This document shows, piece after piece, positions 1 to 8,272 of a stretch of DNA of 64,000 bases. How positions within the stretch are numbered: the first letter of the stretch is position 1; each line of letters begins with the position of its first letter. Both the position numbers and the translations under genes were made by a program. This DNA is from Craurococcus roseus (GTDB lineage Bacteria > Pseudomonadota > Alphaproteobacteria > Acetobacterales > Acetobacteraceae). The notes under the pieces were generated by a model. That model was given only the letters and a program-made list of their open reading frames with translations. It was not told where the DNA came from and searched no databases. Location: assembly GCF_039523795.1 (NCBI RefSeq), contig NZ_BAAAFZ010000038.1, forward strand, positions 62,001-126,000. Direction: 5' to 3'.

Positions 1-2
1 GC

Positions 3-2558
3 GGCGACACGCGGGACGCGGAGGTGATAGCCCGCAACCTGGCCGCCGGCGGCTTCTCCGGGAAACTCTATGCCTGCGGCGTCGCGGCCCCGGGCCTGGA
101 GCCGGTGGGCGCCGTCGGCGACCTGCCCGAAGCGCCGGACCTGGCCGTGCTCTGCATGCCCGAACCCGCGCTCGCCACGACCGCCGCGGAACTGGCGCGG
201 CGCGGGTGCCGGGCCGTGATCGTGCCCGGACAGGCCCCCGACCTCGGCCGCATCGCGGCCGGCGCGGGCGTGCGGGCGATGGGACCCCACAGCTTCGGCC
301 TGTGCGTGCCGGCGATCGGCCTGAACGCGTCGCTGACGCACCTGGCGCCGGCACCGGGCCGGCTCGCGCTGGTGAGCCAATCCGCCGCCACGACGCGCGC
401 GGTGCTGGACTGGGCGGCGTCGGAAGGCCTCGGCTTCAGCCACGTCGTGGGCATCGGCGGCAACGCCAATGTCGGCTTCGCCACCACGCTGGATTGGCTC
501 GCGCGGGAACCGGGCACCGGCGCGGTGCTGCTCGACATGCGGCTGATCCGCAACCGCCGCGCCTTCGTCTCCGCCGCGCGCGCCGTCGCCCGCACCCGGC
601 CGGTGGTGGCGTTGCGCGCGGGCGGGCGCGGCGCCGACGGCGGCTCCGGCATCGGCGAAGCGGTGATGGACGCGGCGCTCCGCCGCGCCGGCGTGCTCCG
701 CGTCGCGGGGTTGGAGGACCTGCTCGCGGCGGCGGAAACGCTGGCGCGCGTGCGCCGGACGCGTTCGCCAGACCTCCGCGACGGCGACCGCATCGCCCTG
801 GTCGGGAACGGCCTGGGGCTGGGGCGCATCGCCGCGGACGCCGTGGTGAAAGGCGGCGGCCGCTTGGCGCGGCTGGACCCGGAGGCGGGCGCCTGCCTCC
901 GGCTCCACATGCCGGACGCGGCGCCGGCGTTCAACCCGCTGTCGCTCGGCGCCGCCGCCGGCACGCGCCTGGCCGAAGCCGCCGCCCTCTTCGCCGCGGC
1001 GCCGGAGGTGGACGCGGTGGTCGCGCTGCACGCGCCGACCCCCCACGGCGACGACGCGGCCGCCGCCGAAGCGATGGTCGCGGCCGCCACCGCGCAACGC
1101 GGCCGCTCCGCCCCCGTGCTCGTAGCCTGGACCGGGCAGGAAACCGCGGCGGCGCAGCGGCGGGCGATGACGGCCGCGGGCTTGGCGGTGTTCGACACCC
1201 CGGAAGCCGCGGTGCGGGGCGCCCTCCACCTCGCCCAGGACCGCCGGAACCGCGCGGCCGCCGCCGAGTTGCCGCCGCGCGAGGTGCTCGACCTGAAGCC
1301 GGACCGCGCCTCGGTGCGCCGCATCCTGGACGGGGCGATGATCGACGGGCGGCTCGCGCTCGACGAGGAGGAATCCCTCGCGGTGCTGGCCGCCTACGGC
1401 TTGCCGACGGTGCCGTGCCGGCGCGCGGCCGGCCCGGCCGAAGCGGCGGACGCCGCGGCCATGCTGCGCTTCCCCGTCGTGCTCAAGGTCCTCAGCCCGG
1501 GGCTCCGGCACAAGAGCGAGGTCGGCGGCGTCGTGCTCGGCCTCAACTCCGCGCGCGCCGTGAGCGAGGCCGCGGAGGCCATGCTGGACCGCCTGCGGAC
1601 GGCCAGGCCCGATGCGCCGGCGCGCGGCTTCCTGGTGCAGCGGCAGGCGGCGGGCCGCGCGCTGGAGCTGCGCCTGCGCCTCGGCGACGACCCGATGTTC
1701 GGGCCCTGGATCGGCTTCGGCCAGGGAGGCACGACGGCCGACATCGCCGGGGACGAAGCCTACGACCTCCCGCCGCTGAACCTGGCCCTGGCGTCGCAGC
1801 TCATCGGGCGGTCGCGCGCCGCCAAGCTCTTGGCCGGCTACCGCGACTGGCCGCCGGCCGACCGGGCCGCGGTGGCGCAAGCGCTGGTGCGCCTGTCGCA
1901 GATCGCGGTGGACTGGCCCGGGATCGCGGCGTGCTCGATCAACCCGTTGATCGCCGACGCGGAGGGCGTGCTCGCCCTGGACGCCTCCTTCACGCTGCGG
2001 CCGCCGGGCGAAACGGGGGTGCTCGCCATCCCGCCCTACCCGGCGGAGCTGGCGCGGCCGTTCCGCACCCCGGCGGGGGAGGTGCTGACCGTGCGGCCGA
2101 TCCGGCCGGAGGACGCCGCGGCGCACGCCGAAGCCTTCCGCCGCATCCCGCCGGCCGACGTGCGCTGGCGGTTCTTCTCGCCGATCCGGGAGCTGTCGCC
2201 GGCGCTGGTCGCCCGGCTGGTGCAGATCGACTACGACCGCGAGATGGCCTTCATCGCCACCCGCGAAGCCACCGGCGAAACCCTGGGCGTCGCGCGGCTG
2301 ATCCGCGATCCGGACGGGGACGAAGCCGAGTTCGCCATCATCGTCGGCGACGAGGTGAAGGGCACCGGCCTCGGCCGCTTCCTGATGGAGCGGCTGTTCG
2401 AATGGGCGGCGGAGCACGGCGTCCGCAGGATCGCCGGTCAGGTGCTGTCGGACAACGCTACGATGCTGGCCTTCGTGAAAAAGCTCGGCTTCGCCCTGCG
2501 CCGGTCCGAGGAGGAGGACGGCGTGATGGTGGCGGAACGCGACGTCGCCGCCGCATGA
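3..2558 (+). CDS. Pat-like acyl-CoA synthetase (NDP-forming)/GNAT fusion, 5' partial
   Basis: The reading frame is open to the window edge, so the true start lies upstream; the GTG at 24 is internal. Domain order is CoA-binding Rossmann domain, succinyl-CoA-ligase-like domain (VSQSAATTRAVLDW near residues 110-135), ATP-grasp domain (FPVVLKVLSPGLRHKSEVGG near 485-505) and a C-terminal GNAT acetyltransferase over about the last 150 residues (GTGLGRFLMERLFEWA). The segment that in active NDP-forming synthetases carries the phospho-histidine (SHTG-AG-D) here reads DGGSGIGEAVMDAALRRAG, with no histidine. Loss of that residue is typical of Pat/YfiQ protein lysine acetyltransferases, in which the synthetase-like part is a regulatory acetyl-CoA-binding module. 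I infer a protein acetyltransferase, possibly acting on acyl-CoA synthetases. Family assignment is secure; substrate is not known. Confidence 0.9.
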   Translation, partial: GDTRDAEVIARNLAAGGFSGKLYACGVAAPGLEPVGAVGDLPEAPDLAVLCMPEPALATTAAELARRGCRAVIVPGQAPDLGRIAAGAGVRAMGPHSFGLCVPAIGLNASLTHLAPAPGRLALVSQSAATTRAVLDWAASEGLGFSHVVGIGGNANVGFATTLDWLAREPGTGAVLLDMRLIRNRRAFVSAARAVARTRPVVALRAGGRGADGGSGIGEAVMDAALRRAGVLRVAGLEDLLAAAETLARVRRTRSPDLRDGDRIALVGNGLGLGRIAADAVVKGGGRLARLDPEAGACLRLHMPDAAPAFNPLSLGAAAGTRLAEAAALFAAAPEVDAVVALHAPTPHGDDAAAAEAMVAAATAQRGRSAPVLVAWTGQETAAAQRRAMTAAGLAVFDTPEAAVRGALHLAQDRRNRAAAAELPPREVLDLKPDRASVRRILDGAMIDGRLALDEEESLAVLAAYGLPTVPCRRAAGPAEAADAAAMLRFPVVLKVLSPGLRHKSEVGGVVLGLNSARAVSEAAEAMLDRLRTARPDAPARGFLVQRQAAGRALELRLRLGDDPMFGPWIGFGQGGTTADIAGDEAYDLPPLNLALASQLIGRSRAAKLLAGYRDWPPADRAAVAQALVRLSQIAVDWPGIAACSINPLIADAEGVLALDASFTLRPPGETGVLAIPPYPAELARPFRTPAGEVLTVRPIRPEDAAAHAEAFRRIPPADVRWRFFSPIRELSPALVARLVQIDYDREMAFIATREATGETLGVARLIRDPDGDEAEFAIIVGDEVKGTGLGRFLMERLFEWAAEHGVRRIAGQVLSDNATMLAFVKKLGFALRRSEEEDGVMVAERDVAAA

Positions 2559-2576
2559 GGCGTCGCCTGGCCGCGG

Positions 2577-3458
2577 CTACTCGGGGCGCCGCGCTTCCGC
2601 CACCATCGCGCGCACCCGCGCCGCGGCGTCGGCGCCTTTGAGCGCGTCGCGCCACGCCGCTTCCGCCACGCGTTGGTGGACGGCGATGGCGTCGTCGGCG
2701 CCGATGATGCTGGCGACGCCGGCCGCCGCGAAGGGCGCCGCGTCCGGCGCGAACGGCGTGCCCACCACGTTGGCCCGGTCGCGGCCGCGCAGCACCATGA
2801 AGGCGCCGCTCGCGTCCGGGCCGGAAGCCAAGCCGATCTGCACGCCGATCGGCACCGACTCCATCAGCCCCGCCATGGCCTCGGCTTCGGCCTGCGCCGC
2901 CGCGCGGCAGCGGGCGCGGACGCGTTCCGGGACGGCCAGGCCGGCCGCCACGCCCTCCGCCAGGAAGCGCTGGATCGACGCTTCGGACAGGATCGCCAGG
3001 ATGTTGGCGCGGCGCTGCTGGTGCGCCCGGCGCCGGGCGGCCAGGAGTCCGAGGGACTGCTCCGCGGCGGCGCGCGCCGCGAAGCGGTCGGCGTGGGCGT
3101 CCGCGGCCTCCGTCCAGGCCTCGGTCACCGCGCTGTCGAACGCTTCGGTCGCGGTCTGGTAGCAGAGGGCGCCGCCGAACAGGATCACCTGCTCCGCCTG
3201 CTCCTCGATCTGCCGCAGCCGTTCCAGGAACGCCACGGGCCGCGCGAAGTACTCGACGCCGATGCCGAGCAGCGAAAGCGGGGAGATCTTCAGGAGCTCG
3301 GCCAACCGCCGCACGGTGTCGAGCTTGATGACCTCGCCTTTCTCGTACCGATACAACGCGGCGCGCGAAACGCCCAGGCGCGCCGCGATCTCCTCCGCCC
3401 GCAGGCCGGATTCGAGTCGGTAGGCCCGCAACTGCTGCCCTATGTCGGCGAACTTCAT
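2577..3458 (-). CDS. XRE-family helix-turn-helix transcriptional regulator
   Basis: A 293-residue protein with an N-terminal lambda-repressor-type HTH (about residues 8-62; EEIAARLGVSRAALYRYEKG is the recognition region). The long helical C-terminal part has no motif I recognise. I chose the ATG at 3458 because the HTH begins a few residues later; the frame continues upstream to 3686, but only as low-complexity arginine/glycine-rich sequence. The AT-rich stretch 3459-3589 upstream carries paired TTTC-N-GAA motifs that could be its own operator. It lies downstream of the hyi-glxR pair on the same strand, so it may regulate glyoxylate-related metabolism, but that is inference. The C-terminal part is not the IrrE/DUF2083 module found in some metabolic XRE regulators. 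Confidence 0.85.
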   Translation of the reverse strand: MKFADIGQQLRAYRLESGLRAEEIAARLGVSRAALYRYEKGEVIKLDTVRRLAELLKISPLSLLGIGVEYFARPVAFLERLRQIEEQAEQVILFGGALCYQTATEAFDSAVTEAWTEAADAHADRFAARAAAEQSLGLLAARRRAHQQRRANILAILSEASIQRFLAEGVAAGLAVPERVRARCRAAAQAEAEAMAGLMESVPIGVQIGLASGPDASGAFMVLRGRDRANVVGTPFAPDAAPFAAAGVASIIGADDAIAVHQRVAEAAWRDALKGADAAARVRAMVAEARRPE

Positions 3459-3529
3459 CAAACCCCCGGTCGCTCGCGCGAATCGCCCAAAGGGGATTCT
3501 TTTAGATGAAATCTCGCCCCATTGGAACC

Positions 3530-3560
3530 TTTCGTGAAAAAACGTCCATCTTTCACCGAA
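3530..3560. promoter_or_regulatory. Paired inverted motifs, candidate XRE operator
   Basis: Two similar decamers, TTTCGTGAAA (3530-3539) and TTTCACCGAA (3551-3560), have TTTC/GAA half-sites and start exactly 21 bp apart, two helical turns. They sit 72-102 bp upstream of the XRE gene start in an unusually AT-rich stretch. A further small palindrome AGAT-GAA-ATCT is at 3504-3514. The geometry fits two repressor dimers on one DNA face; binding by the neighbouring regulator is inferred. Confidence 0.4.
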
Positions 3561-3589
3561 TGGCGCGGCGGGGCCACGGCCGCGGGTCG

Positions 3590-4480
3590 CTACTCGGCGT
3601 CCGGCGCGACCTTGCCGGCGGCCATGACCTCGAGCGCGCGCACCAGGCCCGAGTGGTCCCAATCCGCGCCGCCTGCCGCGACGCACGCGGAGAAAAGTTG
3701 CTGCGTGGACGCCGTGTTGGGCAGGGGGACGCCGAGGTCGCGGCCCGCTTGCAGCGCCAGGTTCAGGTCCTTCTGGTGCAGCTTGATGCGGAAGCCGGGG
3801 TCGAACTTGCGCCCGATCATGCGCTCGCCGTGCAACTCCAGGACGCGCGACGTGGCGAGGCCGCCCATCAGCGCCTGCCGAACCTTCGCCGGGTCCGCCC
3901 CGGCCTTGGCCGCGAACACCAGCGCCTCCGCGACCGCCTCGATGGTGAGCGCAACCACGATCTGGTTGGCGACCTTGCAGGTCTGCCCGGCGCCGTTCTC
4001 CTCGCCGACCAGGGTGATGTTCTTGCCCATCGCCTGGAACAGCGGCAGGGCGCGTTCGAAGGCCGCTTTCGGGCCACCCGCCATGATGGTCAGCGTCGCC
4101 TGCTTGGCCCCGACCTCGCCGCCCGACACCGGCGCGTCGAGGTAGTCGCAGCCTTCCTCGTTGACGCGGGCCGCGAAGCCGCGCGTGGCCGTCGGGCTGA
4201 TCGAGCTCATGTCGATCACCAGCTTGCCCGCCGACAACCCGTCCGCGACGCCGGCCGGCCCGAACAGCGCCGCCTCGACGTCCGGCGTGTCCGGCACCAT
4301 CAGGATCACGACCTCGGCCGCCTGCGCGACCGCGCGCCCATCGGGGAGGACGGTCGCCGCCGAGCGGATCTCGGGCGTCAGGCTGGCCCGCTCCGGGACG
4401 TGGATCTCGTGGCCCGCCCCCTTGAGGTGCATGGCCATCGGCCTGCCCATGATGCCGAGCCCGACGAAGCCGATCTTCAT
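3590..4480 (-). CDS. glxR: 2-hydroxy-3-oxopropionate (tartronate semialdehyde) reductase
   Basis: A 296-residue beta-hydroxyacid dehydrogenase, the usual length of the family. It has an N-terminal Rossmann loop (GFVGLGIMGRPMA, residues 4-16), the substrate-binding SGG (119-121, in DAPVSGGEVGAKQ) and the catalytic lysine K169 in GQTCKVANQIV. The enzyme reduces tartronate semialdehyde to D-glycerate with NAD(P)H in the cytoplasmic glyoxylate route. The upstream neighbour hyi (hydroxypyruvate isomerase), 31 bp away on the same strand, supplies the same substrate by isomerisation and strengthens this call over 3-hydroxyisobutyrate dehydrogenase, which has a similar sequence. Glyoxylate carboligase (gcl) is not next to it. 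Confidence 0.88.
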   Translation of the reverse strand: MKIGFVGLGIMGRPMAMHLKGAGHEIHVPERASLTPEIRSAATVLPDGRAVAQAAEVVILMVPDTPDVEAALFGPAGVADGLSAGKLVIDMSSISPTATRGFAARVNEEGCDYLDAPVSGGEVGAKQATLTIMAGGPKAAFERALPLFQAMGKNITLVGEENGAGQTCKVANQIVVALTIEAVAEALVFAAKAGADPAKVRQALMGGLATSRVLELHGERMIGRKFDPGFRIKLHQKDLNLALQAGRDLGVPLPNTASTQQLFSACVAAGGADWDHSGLVRALEVMAAGKVAPDAE

Positions 4481-4511
4481 GGCCTGGGTGTCCTCCCGTG
4501 GATGGTCGTCG

Positions 4512-5294
4512 TCAGGCGCGGTACGGGGCGAACCAGCCGAGCCCGTCCTCCGTCGCGCCGGCGGGGCGGTACTCGCAGCCGATCCAGCCCTTGAAGCCCG
4601 ATTCGTCGACCCGGCGGAACACGAAGGGCCAATTGACCTCGCCGGTCCCGGGCTCGTGCCGCCCGGGCGTGTCGGCCACCTGCATGTGCGCGACCAACGG
4701 CAGGTGGCGCTCCATCGTCGGCACCAAGTCGCCCTCGGTGATCTGGCAGTGGTACAGGTCGAACTGCAACCCGAGTCGGTCCGGCCCGCCCACCGCTTCG
4801 ATCACCGCCGCCGCCTCGTCCGTCGTGTTGAGGAAGAAGCCGGGTATGTCCCGATGGTTGATGGGCTCGATGACCGGCTTGACGCCGGCCTTGGCGCACT
4901 CCTCCGCCGCCCAGGCGAGGTTGACTGCGTATGTCGCCAGCAACGTGTCCCGCGCGACGTCCGCCGGCGCCAACCCGGCCATGACGTGCAGGAGCGGGCA
5001 GGACAGCGCGTCCGCGTATTCCAGGGCGCGCTTGATCCCGTCCCGGAACTCGGCGCCGCGGCCGGGGAGCGCGGCAAACCCGCGTTCGCCGGCGCCCCAA
5101 TCGCCGGGCGGCGCGTTGAACAGCGCCTGCGACAACCCGTTGTCCCGCAGCCGTCGCGCGATCTCCCCGGCGGGGTGCTCGTAGGGGAACAGGAACTCCA
5201 CGGCGGCAAAGCCCGCGGCGCGGGCGCGCGCGAAGCGGTCGAGGAAGGGGACCTCGGTGAACATCATGGACAGGTTGGCGGCGAAGCGCGGCAT
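4512..5294 (-). CDS. hyi: Hydroxypyruvate isomerase
   Basis: A 260-residue TIM-barrel protein of the xylose-isomerase-like AP endonuclease family; known Hyi proteins are about 258-260 residues. It begins MPRFAANLSMMFTEVPFLDR, the characteristic Hyi N-terminus, and contains VIEPINHRDIPGFF and GCEYRPAG, which carry the acidic metal and substrate ligands. It interconverts hydroxypyruvate and tartronate semialdehyde. The ATG at 5294 is preferred to an in-frame ATG at 5345 because homology begins here. It is first of a probable two-gene transcription unit with glxR. Confidence 0.9.
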   Translation of the reverse strand: MPRFAANLSMMFTEVPFLDRFARARAAGFAAVEFLFPYEHPAGEIARRLRDNGLSQALFNAPPGDWGAGERGFAALPGRGAEFRDGIKRALEYADALSCPLLHVMAGLAPADVARDTLLATYAVNLAWAAEECAKAGVKPVIEPINHRDIPGFFLNTTDEAAAVIEAVGGPDRLGLQFDLYHCQITEGDLVPTMERHLPLVAHMQVADTPGRHEPGTGEVNWPFVFRRVDESGFKGWIGCEYRPAGATEDGLGWFAPYRA

Positions 5295-5417
5295 GGCGCT
5301 GTCTCCCTCGAAGCTGCGCGCTGCGGCGATGGCGGCCCCGCGCACGCTAACGGTGGCGGCGCGGACTGGCTAGGCGCGCTATACGCCCGGCTTGGCACGG
5401 CGCGGGGGCGACTCGGG

Positions 5418-6599
5418 ATGGACGCGGTCGCGGAGAAGGCGGAACGCGGGATGGAGCAGCAACAGCATCGGCAGGACGCGATCACCCCCGCCAAGGCGCT
5501 CGCCTTGCTGGCCGCCGTGGGGCTGGCGATCGCCTGGGCGGTGGGCTGTTTCTTGGTGCTGCGCCCGTTCCTGTCGGCCCTGCTGTGGGCCTCAATCCTC
5601 GTGTATTCGACGTGGCCCGCGTTCCGCCTTCTGCGCGAGAGGCTGCGCCTGTCGCCCGGCTGGGCGGCCGGCGCAATGGTCGCGCTCGAGTTCCTCCTCA
5701 TCGGCCTGCCCTTGTTCTTCGCCGCGCCGCGCCGGCTCGAGGACGTCGAGGGGCTCCGCGCGTCGGTCGAGGCGTTCCTGAACCAAGGGATGCCGGGATT
5801 GAGCGACTGGCTCGCCCGCTTGCCGCTCGTCGGCCCTTACCTGTCCTCGTGGACGGCGGGGCTCGACTTCGGCGTGTCCGGCGTCGTGGAGATGGCGCAG
5901 CCCTACGCCGGCACCGTGGCGCAGGCCGCGCTGTCCCTCCTGCTGGCGGTCCTGTCCGGCATCGCCGAAGTCTTCCTCGCCATCTTCTTCGCCTTTTTCC
6001 TGTACCGCGACGGCGTCGCCATCGCGGCCTGGAGCGAATCCACGCTGACCCGCCTCGCCGGGCCGCGCGCCCGCCGGTTCCTCGGCCTCACCGGCGACGT
6101 CACCCGCGGCGTGGTGTTCGGCCTGCTCGGCACAGCGCTCGTGCAGGGGGTGATGACGACCTTCGGCCTCTGGATCGCCGGCGTGCCGCGGCCCGTGCTG
6201 CTGGGCGTGATCGCCGGGGTGATCTCCATCCTGCCGGTGGGTGCGCCGATCGTCTGGATACCGGCGACGCTCTGGCTGTTTTCCGAAGGGCAGACCTACC
6301 AAGCCATCTTCCTGGGCCTCTACGGCGCCTTCGGCATCAGCAGCGCCGACAACGTGATCCGGCCCTGGCTCATCTCCCGCGGCGCCGACCTGCCCTTGCT
6401 GCTGACCCTGCTCGGCGCGCTCGGCGGCGTCTTCGCCTTCGGCTTCCTCGGCCTCTTCCTCGGCCCGGTCCTGCTCGCGGTGGGGTACACCCTGCTCAGG
6501 GACTGGGCCAAGGGCGCCGCCGAGCAGGAAGCGGCGCAAGAAGCCCCGGCAGCCGCGGCCGTCGAAGGGGCACTTCCGCCCGGACCGGCCGCGCCCTAA
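5418..6599 (+). CDS. AI-2E/PerM-family transporter
   Basis: A 393-residue polytopic inner-membrane protein. About eight hydrophobic segments are visible: two near residues 25-70, one near 85-100, a pair near 175-200, and a cluster over about 235-370. The polar loop between the early and later groups (RLEDVEGLRASVEAFLNQG) and the GLLGTALVQGVMTTFGLWIAGVP region are typical of the AI-2E exporter (PerM/YdiK/TqsA) superfamily. Substrates in this family vary (AI-2, Na+/H+ exchange, permease-like roles), so no substrate is assigned. The ATG at 5418 was chosen; an in-frame ATG at 5451 is possible. The C-terminal tail is alanine/proline-rich. Confidence 0.85.
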   Translation: MDAVAEKAERGMEQQQHRQDAITPAKALALLAAVGLAIAWAVGCFLVLRPFLSALLWASILVYSTWPAFRLLRERLRLSPGWAAGAMVALEFLLIGLPLFFAAPRRLEDVEGLRASVEAFLNQGMPGLSDWLARLPLVGPYLSSWTAGLDFGVSGVVEMAQPYAGTVAQAALSLLLAVLSGIAEVFLAIFFAFFLYRDGVAIAAWSESTLTRLAGPRARRFLGLTGDVTRGVVFGLLGTALVQGVMTTFGLWIAGVPRPVLLGVIAGVISILPVGAPIVWIPATLWLFSEGQTYQAIFLGLYGAFGISSADNVIRPWLISRGADLPLLLTLLGALGGVFAFGFLGLFLGPVLLAVGYTLLRDWAKGAAEQEAAQEAPAAAAVEGALPPGPAAP

Positions 6600-6605
6600 A
6601 GGGCC

Positions 6606-6630
6606 CCCGGACCCGGAAAACCGGGCCGGG
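6606..6630 (+). terminator. GC-rich hairpin between AI-2E gene and dpp-type operon
   Basis: Right after the AI-2E stop codon a 10-bp stem forms from CCCGG-A-CCCGG (6606-6616) and CCGGGCCGGG (6621-6630) around an AAAA loop, with one bulged A. There is no T-tract, so it may only attenuate or stabilise transcript ends rather than act as a full intrinsic terminator. Confidence 0.4.
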
Positions 6631-6658
6631 AAGGCTGGACGGCAAGGAGGTCGCTGCG

Positions 6659-8260
6659 ATGCTGGCATGGATTCGGGCCGGCGCCCTGGCGGCGCTGACG
6701 CTCTTCGCGACAGCGGCGGACGCGCCCGCGCGCACCGTGCGCTGGGCCGCGAGCGGCGACCCGAACACCTTGGACCCGCACAGCCAGAACGTCGGCACCG
6801 TCACCATGGTGCTCCAGCAGATCTACGAGGGCCTGGTCACGCGCAACCCGGACCTCTCGCCGGCAGCGGGGCTGGCCACGAGCTGGTCCCAGGAGGAGCC
6901 GACGCGCTGGCGCTTCAACCTCCGCCAAGGGGTGCGCTTCCACAACGGCGAGCCCTTCACCGCCGAGGACGTGGTGTTCTCCTTCGCCCGCGCGCAGCAG
7001 CCCACCAGCAACTTCGGCATCTTCGTGGACACCATCGACCGGGCCGTGGCGGTGGACGAGCGGACGGTGGACATCGTCACCAAGGTCCCCGACCCGATCC
7101 TCCCGAACAAGATCATCAGCGTCTACATGATGTCCAAGCCCTGGTCGGAGGCGCACAACGCCACGCGGCCGCAGAACACCCGCGCCCGCGAGGAGATGCA
7201 CACCGTCCGCAACACCAACGGCACCGGCCCCTACCGCCTCGCCGCACGCGAGCCCGACGTGCGGACGGTCATGGCGCGGAGCGACGCTTGGTGGGGCTGG
7301 CAGGGGCAGCAGCAGGGCGAGCAGCCGGTCGGCAACGTCACCGAGATCGTCTTCCGCCCCATCGCCAGCGACGCCACCCGCATCGCCGCGCTGCTCTCGG
7401 GCGAGGTCGATTTCGTGCTCGACCCGCCGCTCCAGGACCTGAACCGGCTCCGCGCCGCGTCGGGCACAAAGGTCATCGAAGGGCCGGAGGTGCGGACGCT
7501 CTACATCGTCTTCGACGTGTTCCGGGACGAGCTGCTCTACAGCGACGTGAAGGGCAAGAACCCCTTCAAGGACCTCCGGGTGCGGCAGGCGCTCTACCAC
7601 GCCATCGACATCCAGGCGATCCACCGCACCACCATGCGCGGCCAGAGCGTCGTCACCGGCACGCTCTTCCCGGAGCAGGTGAACGGCTACGCCCGCGAGG
7701 AGGACGTGCGGCTGCCCTACGACCAGGCGAAGGCCCGCGCGCTGCTCGCCGAAGCCGGCTACCCGAACGGCTTCTCGGTCGCGCTGGACTGCTCCAACAA
7801 CCGCTACATCAACGACGAGCAGATCTGCCAGGCCATCTCGGCCATGTGGACCCGGGTGGGCGTCCGCACCTCGCTCAAGGCGCAGCCCTTGGCGCCCTTC
7901 TTCGCCCAGATCCAGCGCGACGACACCTCCGTCTACATGCTCGGCTGGGGCGTCCCCACGCTCGACGCCCTCTACTCCTTCCAGTCGCTGCTCGCTTCCC
8001 GCGGTTCGGCGCCCGGCGACGGCATCTGGAACTTCGGCCGCTACTCCAACCTGCGCATGGACGAGCTGATCGCCCGCATGAAGACCGAATCCGGCCCGGC
8101 GCGGCAGGCCGCCGTCCGCGAAGGGCTGCACCTCTACCGCGAGGACGTGCCCCACGTGCCCCTGCACCACCAGATGATCCCATGGGCGGTGCGCGCGAAC
8201 CTCTCCATCCCGCACGCCGCCAACAACCAGCCCTATTTCCGCTGGGCGGTGGTGAACTAG
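6659..8260 (+). CDS. Dipeptide/oligopeptide-type ABC transporter substrate-binding protein
   Basis: A 533-residue periplasmic protein of SBP family 5 (DppA/OppA). It has a Sec signal peptide over about residues 1-22 (ARAGALAALTLFATAADAPA-like core), then VRWAASGDPNTLDPHSQNV, the standard start of the mature family domain, and the signature VRFHNGEPFTAEDVVFSF near residue 100. The ATG at 6659 has a strong AAGGAGG Shine-Dalgarno 8 bp upstream (6644-6650). It is the first gene of a five-gene operon with two permeases and two ATPases. Family 5 proteins also bind glutathione, nickel, opines and sugars, so the ligand is unknown. Confidence 0.93.
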   Translation: MLAWIRAGALAALTLFATAADAPARTVRWAASGDPNTLDPHSQNVGTVTMVLQQIYEGLVTRNPDLSPAAGLATSWSQEEPTRWRFNLRQGVRFHNGEPFTAEDVVFSFARAQQPTSNFGIFVDTIDRAVAVDERTVDIVTKVPDPILPNKIISVYMMSKPWSEAHNATRPQNTRAREEMHTVRNTNGTGPYRLAAREPDVRTVMARSDAWWGWQGQQQGEQPVGNVTEIVFRPIASDATRIAALLSGEVDFVLDPPLQDLNRLRAASGTKVIEGPEVRTLYIVFDVFRDELLYSDVKGKNPFKDLRVRQALYHAIDIQAIHRTTMRGQSVVTGTLFPEQVNGYAREEDVRLPYDQAKARALLAEAGYPNGFSVALDCSNNRYINDEQICQAISAMWTRVGVRTSLKAQPLAPFFAQIQRDDTSVYMLGWGVPTLDALYSFQSLLASRGSAPGDGIWNFGRYSNLRMDELIARMKTESGPARQAAVREGLHLYREDVPHVPLHHQMIPWAVRANLSIPHAANNQPYFRWAVVN

Positions 8261-8272
8261 GGACCCGCCCGG

